Positions 1-7,186 of a DNA stretch of 19,301 nt are shown here, in pieces. Under the pieces are notes generated by a model. It was not told the origin of the DNA. It did no database searches and worked only from the letters and a program-made list of their open reading frames with translations. The translations under genes were made by a program, and so were the position numbers. How positions within the stretch are numbered: position 1 is the first letter of the stretch; each line of letters starts with the position of its first letter. This stretch comes from Bacteroides sp. (GTDB lineage Bacteria > Bacteroidota > Bacteroidia > Bacteroidales > Bacteroidaceae): assembly GCA_019414725.1 (NCBI GenBank), contig DXLM01000008.1, forward strand, positions 46,076 through 65,376, read 5' to 3'.

Positions 1-1110
1 GGTACTCTTGCTAAAAAGTATAACGCCCGGAAGGCAATGATTGTTTACGGTGGAGGCTCTATTATTCGCAGCGGATTACTGCAACGCATAGAAGATTCTC
101 TGCAACAGGCAGGAGTGGATTATGTAAAATTAGGAGGCGTACAACCTAATCCTACTGACCCGAAAGTTTACGAAGGCATTGAACTGGCGCGCAAAGAAGG
201 CGTGGACTTTATGCTTCCCGTAGGGGGAGGCTCTGTCATTGACACTGCAAAAGCCATTGCGGCAGGAGTGCCCTACGAAGGTGATTTTTGGGATTTCTAT
301 ATAGGAAAAGCCAAAGTGAAGAAGGCCTTAAAAGTGGGTGTGGTACTTACTATTCCCGCTGCCGGCTGCGAAGGTTCGGGCAATACGGTGATTACCAAAC
401 TGGAAGGTCTGCAAAAACTAAGTTTGCGTGTACCGGAATTACTACGGCCTGTTTTTGCTGTGATGAATCCGGAACTGACCTATACTCTCCCCCCCTACCA
501 GACAGCTTGTGGCATTGCCGATATGATGGTACACATTATGGAACGTTATTTTACCAACACTCCCGATGTAGAAATCAGTGACCGGCTGTGTGAAGGGACT
601 TTGATGGCTATCATCAAAGAAGCATATAAAGTGAAGCAGAACCCGAACGATTACGAAGCACGCGCCAATATCATGTGGTGTGGGACAATTGCCCATAACG
701 GTACTTGCGGAGTAGGTTGTGAGGAAGACTGGGCATCACATTTTCTGGAACATGAAATCAGTGCTGTATATAATGTGACACATGGAGCAGGACTAGCAGT
801 AATCGTACCTGCATGGATGACATTCATGGCAGAACACAACCCGAAAAAGATTGCCCGGTTTGCAAACCGCGTTTTCGGAGTTCCCGAGAATGAGGATTTG
901 GAAGAAATGGCACTTGCCGGCATATCACGATTGAAGCATTTTTTCAGATACATGGGCCTGCCGGTCAATTTCAAAGAATTGGGTATAGAACATCCTGATA
1001 TTGAACTGCTAGTGAAAAAACTGCATGAAAACAAAGGTGAATTAGTAGGTAATTATGTAAAACTGAACAAAGAATACAGTAAAGAGATATTCGAACTAGC
1101 CTGCAAATAA
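1..1110 (+). CDS. Iron-containing alcohol dehydrogenase, YqhD/BdhA-like (5' end cut by window)
   Basis: Group III metal-dependent alcohol dehydrogenase that reduces aldehydes with NAD(P)H in the cytoplasm. The frame is open from base 1, so the start lies outside the window; the first ATG inside it, at 37, is internal. Counting from that Met, the nucleotide-site glycines YGGGS are at 4-8 and PVGGGSVID at 61-69. The metal ligands are Asp162 and His166 (in ADMMVHIMERY), His235 and His249 (in VTHGAG). Their spacing matches Asp194/His198/His267/His281 of E. coli YqhD as I remember it, which implies about 20 missing N-terminal residues. All catalytic ligands are present, so the protein looks functional; the substrate cannot be told. 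It is followed by about 310 bases without a gene and looks transcriptionally separate from the next operon. Confidence 0.9.
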   Translation, partial: GTLAKKYNARKAMIVYGGGSIIRSGLLQRIEDSLQQAGVDYVKLGGVQPNPTDPKVYEGIELARKEGVDFMLPVGGGSVIDTAKAIAAGVPYEGDFWDFYIGKAKVKKALKVGVVLTIPAAGCEGSGNTVITKLEGLQKLSLRVPELLRPVFAVMNPELTYTLPPYQTACGIADMMVHIMERYFTNTPDVEISDRLCEGTLMAIIKEAYKVKQNPNDYEARANIMWCGTIAHNGTCGVGCEEDWASHFLEHEISAVYNVTHGAGLAVIVPAWMTFMAEHNPKKIARFANRVFGVPENEDLEEMALAGISRLKHFFRYMGLPVNFKELGIEHPDIELLVKKLHENKGELVGNYVKLNKEYSKEIFELACK

Positions 1111-1203
1111 CCCGCACAGCCCAACTGTTCTAAAATATAGGCATCCGGTTTATCTGCCTTTATTTCATTCAGAACCGTAAAGCTCCTAAAGTATTCTATT
1201 TTC

Positions 1204-1248
1204 CAGACGCGCCGGCACGAACTACGTTATTCGTGCCAGCCGCATCTG
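1204..1248. repeat. Imperfect hairpin in the 1111-1422 gap
   Basis: An imperfect inverted repeat: CAGAcGC (1204-1210) and GCcGGCACGA (1211-1220) pair with TCGTGCCaGC (1231-1240) and GCaTCTG (1242-1248). There are two mismatches, one bulged base (1241) and a 10-nt loop. It lies about 95 bases after the alcohol dehydrogenase stop. No T-tract follows on either strand, so it is not a classical intrinsic terminator; it may be a 3'-end or processing structure. Apart from this and a weak promoter before 1423, I see nothing in the 312-base gap. Confidence 0.5.
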
Positions 1249-1390
1249 AGAAATATAGCACCATTAAGCGACAGACACTTCATGCAACAACTTCCCTCTT
1301 GCCCATTTATACTCCAACATTTTCCACCTTTTACTTCACTATTTATATGCTTTTTAGCATAAAACGCTAGGTTTTTCCAACCATTTAAAG

Positions 1391-1398
1391 TAACTTCG
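1391..1398 (+). promoter_or_regulatory. Possible Bacteroidetes -7 box of the SMC operon
   Basis: TAACTTCG differs by one base from the Bacteroidetes -7 consensus TAnnTTTG and lies 25 bases before the ATG at 1423. A GGAG that could act as a ribosome binding site follows at 1411-1414. I see no good -33 TTTG; only a T-run at 1372-1376 lies upstream, at a short spacing. Confidence 0.35.
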
Positions 1399-1422
1399 CC
1401 GGACTTTTTTGGAGAAAAAACA

Positions 1423-2646
1423 ATGTATATATTCCGATCAATTCACGAAATAATAAATACGATTTTTGTAGCTAAAGGGCTATTGGTAGAGATGTTTGAG
1501 AAGAGAAAAGTACTTAGTTTTCGATACTCGGACGCACTAGCCCTATTGAAAGAGGATGAAAACCGTTTAAAGATACTCATCGAAAAGGAAATCATACACC
1601 AAAACGGAAACTTTGTGGAACTGGATGCCCGATTCCTTGATTTATTCGAACTGCTGCTGGAAGCGAACGAGGAAATCAACACGGCTACCGTAGAGGAAAA
1701 CATAGAGTACCTGCACGAACTGATGGACTACTACCTGAAAGAAAAGATCCAGTCGCGCAAGGAAAGTTATGTACGCAATATCAAGATTACCTTTCAGAAA
1801 CTGGTACGTGTAACGATACGGAACATTATCAACCTTCAACACAATATTGATAATGCTTTCAAACACGAGCCCACATACCAGATAAAAATAGCCAAACTGC
1901 AAAATCTGGACAAGAAACGAATCAACATCCAGCGGTTGATAGACTCTACCGAACATCTGATTCTGCATGAAGAACGGGATTTCTTCCGCCAAGCCACTGA
2001 CGAAGAGCTGACCCGCATCCTGCTCGAACTGCGGCAGGAACTGCAACTATCAGCTCACAGTCTGATTCGTGCCCAGCAGGATATCATCAATTACCTGAAC
2101 CAAATAAAGAATCAGGTGATACTGGTAGAAAAAATACGAAAAGTAAAATATCTGCAAGATCAGTTCGAGTTACGTGCCCGGAGTAATCTGTCTGAAATAA
2201 TGGAACGGGAACGCTCCCTCCTGTTGGAAGGCAATACACAAGCATCGTTCAAACTGTCCCCCAGCTATCTGGCCAGTGACGAAGTGCGTCCCATCATTCT
2301 GAAAGTTATCAGCAATCAGAAGTATCGTGAAATTGTACGGAAAAATGAAGCCGGAGCTTTCAGTGAAGAAGACTTGGAAGCACAGGCCATGTACGAAGAA
2401 GTGATTAATCTGGACGAAGTGGTAACCGCCTTTGTGCAGTCGGGGGCAGAAGCCCGCTGGAAAGGAGAGCCGGTCAGCGACCTTTTTTCCTTTCTGTTGC
2501 AATATCATTTCCATCGCGAAGTGGATGAAAAGGAACGTACCACGTTCTTCTGTCAGATTGTCTCACTTTACGAGAGCCAACTGGAAATCCGGAACGAGTT
2601 CGGACTCCACAATCAATATGAATATGCTAAAATATACCCACTCTGA
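1423..2646 (+). CDS. Kleisin-like subunit of an SMC complex (MukF/MksF/JetA-like)
   Basis: First gene of a three-gene operon, 407 residues. The protein is almost entirely charged and helical, without membrane segments or enzyme motifs. A winged-helix-like N-terminus (about 28-75, from SFRYSDALALL) is followed by long amphipathic helices (about 90-290) and a compact C-terminal domain (about 320-407). This is the architecture of MukF/JetA kleisins, whose two ends bind the SMC neck and head and whose middle binds the MukE-like partner. The assignment rests on gene order, size and fold pattern, not on a motif. Start: ATG 1423 has GGAG nine bases upstream. An in-frame ATG at 1492 (MFEKRKV), preceded by GGTAGAG, is a real alternative and would remove 23 residues that precede the winged helix. 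Five bases separate it from the next gene. Confidence 0.7.
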   Translation: MYIFRSIHEIINTIFVAKGLLVEMFEKRKVLSFRYSDALALLKEDENRLKILIEKEIIHQNGNFVELDARFLDLFELLLEANEEINTATVEENIEYLHELMDYYLKEKIQSRKESYVRNIKITFQKLVRVTIRNIINLQHNIDNAFKHEPTYQIKIAKLQNLDKKRINIQRLIDSTEHLILHEERDFFRQATDEELTRILLELRQELQLSAHSLIRAQQDIINYLNQIKNQVILVEKIRKVKYLQDQFELRARSNLSEIMERERSLLLEGNTQASFKLSPSYLASDEVRPIILKVISNQKYREIVRKNEAGAFSEEDLEAQAMYEEVINLDEVVTAFVQSGAEARWKGEPVSDLFSFLLQYHFHREVDEKERTTFFCQIVSLYESQLEIRNEFGLHNQYEYAKIYPL

Positions 2647-2651
2647 GAACT

Positions 2652-3233
2652 ATGGATTTAAATATACAAATACCCGATAATACCGCATCCATCTTTGAAT
2701 ACCTGCAAAAAGGACTGTTCATCAGTTCCAACAGCACCAGCGAAGAAGTACGCGATATGTATAATGAAATAGATGAGAACTACGAATCTCTCTATCAGTA
2801 TTTCTCACAAATAAACTATACACTGGAACGGGGAAACGAATATTTCTTCTTCTCCCGTATAGAACCTAAAGCCACACTGGAGCAAAAAATCATGCGTGCC
2901 TATTACTGGATAGATGTGCTCGATTTTTTCAAAACCTACGATGAAACATTCGGTCCCGGATTCCGCTTCCAGCCCGAACAGATATTGGTGGAAACCAACA
3001 TCAACATGCTGCTCCAAAACAAACTGGACGGTATGCGGAAACACTTCTCGGACAAGGACATCCGCAAGGAAGTGCTGGAAAACATGATACGCCAGCTCAC
3101 CAAAGACTCGTTCCTGGAACAGGAAAATGAGAAAACCAATACGTATAAAGTGATGAGCGCCTGGCATTATCTGGAAAGACTGATTGAAAGTATCAACATT
3201 TACGACGAAACCGAAGATGAGAAACCTGAGTAG
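2652..3233 (+). CDS. MukE/MksE/JetB-like small subunit of an SMC complex
   Basis: 193-residue acidic, helical protein. Length and position, between a kleisin-like gene and a giant SMC gene, match MukE/MksE/JetB, the tandem winged-helix (kite) proteins that dimerise on the kleisin and contact DNA. The middle (about 75-165) has alternating helices and short aromatic strands consistent with winged helices; the C-terminus is an acidic tail (YDETEDEKPE). I see no catalytic motif. It starts 5 bases after the upstream stop and overlaps the SMC start by 17 bases, implying translational coupling and fixed stoichiometry. The family cannot be confirmed by eye because these proteins diverge quickly; the context is the main support. 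Confidence 0.7.
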   Translation: MDLNIQIPDNTASIFEYLQKGLFISSNSTSEEVRDMYNEIDENYESLYQYFSQINYTLERGNEYFFFSRIEPKATLEQKIMRAYYWIDVLDFFKTYDETFGPGFRFQPEQILVETNINMLLQNKLDGMRKHFSDKDIRKEVLENMIRQLTKDSFLEQENEKTNTYKVMSAWHYLERLIESINIYDETEDEKPE

Positions 3234-6200
3234 AATTATCTTTATCAATAGTGCGAATATCCCTTATTCGGACGATATCTATCTGGACGGAAACGTTCAC
3301 TTCATCGGTACGCAGGGAGTGGGAAAAAGTACCCTTCTGCGTGCTATCCTTTTCTTTTACAATGCCGACACGCAACGACTGGGCATTTCGGTGGAAAAGC
3401 AGAATTACACGGATTACTATTTTCCCTACTCCAATTCGTATATCGTTTACGAAGTGGCAACAGAGAACGGCGCGTTCTGTATTCTGAGTTTCAAATCGAT
3501 GAACCGTGTATGTTACCGCTTCATCCACTCTCCTTACCGCAAAGAATTCTTTATAGACGAGAATCGGGTGGCCTATAGCGAGAGCGACCGCGTGCGTGCC
3601 GTGCTGGACCAATATGGCATAGAATATTCACGCATCATCTATACCTACGACGAGTATCGGAACATTCTGTATGGAAACAGTACAAGTCCTGAGTTCAGCC
3701 GGTACTCGCTGATGGAGAGCAAGCAATACCAGAATATTCCGCGCACTATACAGAACGTGTTGCTGAACTCGAAACTGGATGCTGAATTTATCAAGAAAAC
3801 AATCATTTCTTCTCTGAATGAAGATGAAACGGCCATCGACCTGAACAGTTACAAGGAGCATCTGAAAAACTTTGAAACCCGTCTGAAGGATATCGAAGAA
3901 TTTCAGAAACGGGAAACCCGGAAACAGGCTCGGGAAATCACACTGTTATCCCAACAAACGTCCAAACTGCAAGGCGGACTGGTGCAGAATTGCCGCGAAC
4001 TGGTTGCCGCTTTCCGCAAAGCCGAAAGTATCCTTCCCCAATGGAAAGAGAAACAAGACCGCACGGATGCCGACAAAGGAAAACTGATACGCCGGAAACA
4101 GGAGCTTCAGGATGAATCGCGCAAACGCAGCGACAAGTTACAGGAAGCGCTGGCAGTGCTGAACAACGAACTGCAAAAGGCATTAGGCAAAGAAAAGGAC
4201 TATCAGAACAAGAACATAGAAGAGATTATAGAACGCTCTTCCAAAAAAGAGGAATGGAAGAACCGGCAGGTGGGATTGCTGGAAGAACAACGCATCCTTA
4301 CCTCACAATATATGGAAATATCCACCAAGTATAAATCGCTGATTCAGGCCTTGGACGAGCAATGGAACAAGATTCATGAAGCGAAAATCAAACAACTGGA
4401 TACATTAAACAATGCATACAACGAGCGTCTGGAAGAGGCCCGCAAAGAATACCAGCGGTTCACAGATTCCCTTTACCAGGAGTTCGAAAGCCTGTCACAG
4501 CAACTCCATCCGCTGAAAGCCGAGAAACTGGGCGAACTGAACGCTATAGATTACCAGATAAAATTATGCAGAAAGGAGGTTTTCTTTGAGGAAGAGCAAC
4601 AAGAATTGAAAACACGTATCCAAAACTATGCCAACTTCCACACGGAACGGAAAAACCGTATCGCCCAAGCGCAGCTCATCATCAAGGAACTGACCATGAC
4701 TTGGGAAGAGGAACAGCAGAAACAGTTGAAAGAAAAAGACCTGACCTTGCAAAAACTGCAACAGGAGATGCTGCAACTCCGTCCCCGCATAGACGAATTA
4801 CAAGCTTTTCTGAACAACAGCAAAGACACCTTGCAAGGCTGGCTGAAAGAAAACAAAAAGGGATGGGAAGAGAATATCGGCAAACTGTGTGATGAGAGCA
4901 TTTTATGGCAACGGGGGCTTTTTCCGCAAATTACCATTGAGGGGGGAAACTCATTCTATGGCATTTCCATCAATTTAGACAGCATCCACCGCCCCATCAA
5001 ATCCATAGACGATTATATCGTCGAGAAAGAAAACGGTGAAAAACGTCTGGAAGAAATCACTGCTGCCATGCAACGCCAGCAAACTGAAAGGGAGGAGTTG
5101 CAGGAACAGTTGAAACGCAAATACCAACCGCAGATAAAGGAACAAAAAGCCATTATCAGCCAAATAGAGTATGAACTGGAACAATTGGAACGCCAATACC
5201 AGCAGGATATGCTCGACTTGGAAGAGTGGAAGAAGAAAGCCAATGAGGAACGGAATGCCAAAATAAACCGATTGGAAAACGAACAGCGCAAACGGGTTGC
5301 CGAACTGGACGGTATAAACAGCAAGCTAAAAAACCTGAACAAAGAAAAGACAGAGAAACTGGATAGCCTGAAACAGGAATGGAACAAGCAACAACAGGCT
5401 CTTGCCGCCGAAAAAAAGACACAAGCGGAAGTTATCGGGAAGGAAGAAAAAGAAGAACAACGCAGAATTTCCTCCATCAAAACCGAATATGAAGCGGATA
5501 TGCAGAAAGAGCTTCACTCGCAGGGAGCAGATACCGAACGTCTGCAAGACATTGCCAACCAACTGGTCCAACTGGAAAAAGAGCTTTCTTTCATTAAGGA
5601 GAATGCGACACTGGTCATCGAATACCAAAAAGACAAACGGGATTTGATAGACCGTATTCCCGGATGGCAACGGGAGCACGATGAACAAAAACGTCTGCTC
5701 CAATTGGAACGGGAAACGCTGAGAGTGGAAACATCCTCCCTACAAGAAAAAATAGACCTTCTGAACAAAGAATGGGAAGAAGCGGAAGAAAATGTAAGGG
5801 AACTGCAAAAGAACCTGGAGGCTTACAGCAAGATTCCGGCATACGACTGGTATAAACCGCATCAGGATATATTCCGTTCCGAAAACACGCAAACCATGCA
5901 GACCACCAAGACCTGTATGGAGCTGATTGACGAACTGACCCGCCAGGCCAACCAATTCACGCAGGTGCAAAGCAAGCTCCGTAAAGAAGTGAACCTTTTC
6001 ACCGGACATTTTGATGAGGACAACACCTTCAAGTTCCGCGTAAAATTCAACGAGGATTGGGAATATGTACGCTTTGCCGACGAACTGCACGACTTTGTGG
6101 AAGAACACCGCATAGACGAGTACATCCGCCGCATCAACAACGAGCATTGGGATACCTTCAAACGTATCAGTATGGACACCTCCATGCTGACTTCATCGGA

Positions 6201-6870
6201 AGATGATATTCAAGATGTGATCCGTGAAATCAATAAAGGTTTCGCCACCTGCAATTTTGTGGGAGTCATCCAGCGCATTGAAATGAAAGTGGAAGAGAGC
6301 AGCAACCGCGTAGTGAATATTCTGCGTGAGATACAGAAATATTACCATGATTACGGCTATGACCTCTCACCGGAAACCAACCTGTTCTCCTCTGCCAAGG
6401 AGCAATTGGTGAAAGAAGAGGCTATCACTTTGCTGCGTACCTTTATCAAGGAAATACATGCTTACCGCTATGACAGTATCCGCCTGTATGATTCCTTCGA
6501 GTTGCGTTTCCGCATTGTGGAGAACGGCAATGACACCGGATTTATCGAGAAGATAGCCAATGTGGGGTCGGAAGGAACCGACATTCTGGTAAAAGCGATG
6601 ATAAACATCATGTTGCTGAATGTGTTCAAGGAAGGAGCATCCCGCAAATTCAAAGATTTCAAGTTACACTGCATGATGGATGAAATAGGCAAACTACATC
6701 CCAACAACATCAGCGGTATCCTGAAATTCGCCAATGACCGGAACATCATTCTTATCAACGGTTCTCCCACCGAACTGAACCGCGATGCGTATAAGCACGT
6801 TTACCTGCTTACCAAAGGAACACAGAACAAGACCCGCATCGCACGGTTAATCTCAGATAAACAGCTATAA
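3217..6870 (+). CDS. SMC-like ATPase, MukB/MksB/JetC-type
   Basis: 1217-residue ATPase, the motor of the complex, expected to bind DNA and extrude loops. The ATG at 3217 (MRNLSRIIFI) is chosen: it puts the first strand right at the N-terminus as in SMC heads and overlaps the upstream gene by only 17 bases. An in-frame ATG at 3184 would add 11 residues. Walker A is GTQGVGKST (31-39). Long coiled coils, rich in Glu, Lys and Gln, run from about 210 to 540 and about 605 to 900. A short globular hinge-like segment lies between them (about 545-600, around GWEENIGKLCDES). The C-terminal head has a signature-like VGSEGTD (1116-1122) and Walker B HCMMDE (1151-1156), with catalytic Glu1156, followed by a GKLHPNN D-loop-like turn. 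The signature departs from the usual LSGG. No JetD/MksG-like nuclease gene follows; a terminator does. Confidence 0.85.
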   Translation: MRNLSRIIFINSANIPYSDDIYLDGNVHFIGTQGVGKSTLLRAILFFYNADTQRLGISVEKQNYTDYYFPYSNSYIVYEVATENGAFCILSFKSMNRVCYRFIHSPYRKEFFIDENRVAYSESDRVRAVLDQYGIEYSRIIYTYDEYRNILYGNSTSPEFSRYSLMESKQYQNIPRTIQNVLLNSKLDAEFIKKTIISSLNEDETAIDLNSYKEHLKNFETRLKDIEEFQKRETRKQAREITLLSQQTSKLQGGLVQNCRELVAAFRKAESILPQWKEKQDRTDADKGKLIRRKQELQDESRKRSDKLQEALAVLNNELQKALGKEKDYQNKNIEEIIERSSKKEEWKNRQVGLLEEQRILTSQYMEISTKYKSLIQALDEQWNKIHEAKIKQLDTLNNAYNERLEEARKEYQRFTDSLYQEFESLSQQLHPLKAEKLGELNAIDYQIKLCRKEVFFEEEQQELKTRIQNYANFHTERKNRIAQAQLIIKELTMTWEEEQQKQLKEKDLTLQKLQQEMLQLRPRIDELQAFLNNSKDTLQGWLKENKKGWEENIGKLCDESILWQRGLFPQITIEGGNSFYGISINLDSIHRPIKSIDDYIVEKENGEKRLEEITAAMQRQQTEREELQEQLKRKYQPQIKEQKAIISQIEYELEQLERQYQQDMLDLEEWKKKANEERNAKINRLENEQRKRVAELDGINSKLKNLNKEKTEKLDSLKQEWNKQQQALAAEKKTQAEVIGKEEKEEQRRISSIKTEYEADMQKELHSQGADTERLQDIANQLVQLEKELSFIKENATLVIEYQKDKRDLIDRIPGWQREHDEQKRLLQLERETLRVETSSLQEKIDLLNKEWEEAEENVRELQKNLEAYSKIPAYDWYKPHQDIFRSENTQTMQTTKTCMELIDELTRQANQFTQVQSKLRKEVNLFTGHFDEDNTFKFRVKFNEDWEYVRFADELHDFVEEHRIDEYIRRINNEHWDTFKRISMDTSMLTSSEDDIQDVIREINKGFATCNFVGVIQRIEMKVEESSNRVVNILREIQKYYHDYGYDLSPETNLFSSAKEQLVKEEAITLLRTFIKEIHAYRYDSIRLYDSFELRFRIVENGNDTGFIEKIANVGSEGTDILVKAMINIMLLNVFKEGASRKFKDFKLHCMMDEIGKLHPNNISGILKFANDRNIILINGSPTELNRDAYKHVYLLTKGTQNKTRIARLISDKQL

Positions 6871-6904
6871 AAGCCAGTAATAACAAACTGTATATTTCTA
6901 TATT

Positions 6905-6950
6905 ATAATGCACAATCTCTCAAAAAAAGATTGTGCATTATTCTTTTTCC
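6905..6950 (+). terminator. Strong intrinsic terminator of the SMC operon
   Basis: A perfect 14-bp stem (6905-6918 with 6928-6941) with a 9-nt A-rich loop, followed by a T-rich tract (TTCTTTTT, 6941-6948). It starts 34 bases after the SMC stop and separates this operon from helD. Confidence 0.9.
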
Positions 6951-7146
6951 GTGAACATTCTCTTTACATGTACCTGCTACGGTTGGGACGGAGAGCTTGT
7001 GAAAGTTCCTCCACCTTTTTCCACAAAGAAAAGAGCGGCTTCCATTCCTGTAATATTCATATCAGAGTAACCCAAACAACCGGACAAAGAACAAATTTAC
7101 ATCCACTTTTCTCCATACAAAGAGAATAACATTAAACATATTTGTG

Positions 7147-7154
7147 TAATTTCG
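7147..7154 (+). promoter_or_regulatory. Possible -7 box of helD
   Basis: TAATTTCG, one base off TAnnTTTG, lies 32 bases before the helD ATG. No convincing -33 element is visible. Together with the upstream terminator it suggests an independent helD unit. Between the terminator and this box (6951-7146) I see nothing else. Confidence 0.35.
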
Positions 7155-7186
7155 CCCGGTAATAAAACTACAAACCAATACGCGCT

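Noticed and set aside
1..1110. Alcohol dehydrogenase as the acetaldehyde-handling partner of PhnX
   Set aside because: It is more than 10 kb from phnX with unrelated transcription units between; the reaction is plausible but nothing in the sequence links them.
3184..3216. Upstream ATG for the SMC gene
   Set aside because: It would add 11 residues before the conserved first strand and lengthen the overlap from 17 to 50 bases.
6908..7129. 73-codon plus-strand frame after the SMC gene
   Set aside because: Its start lies inside the terminator stem, there is no ribosome binding site, and the low-complexity peptide resembles no protein.
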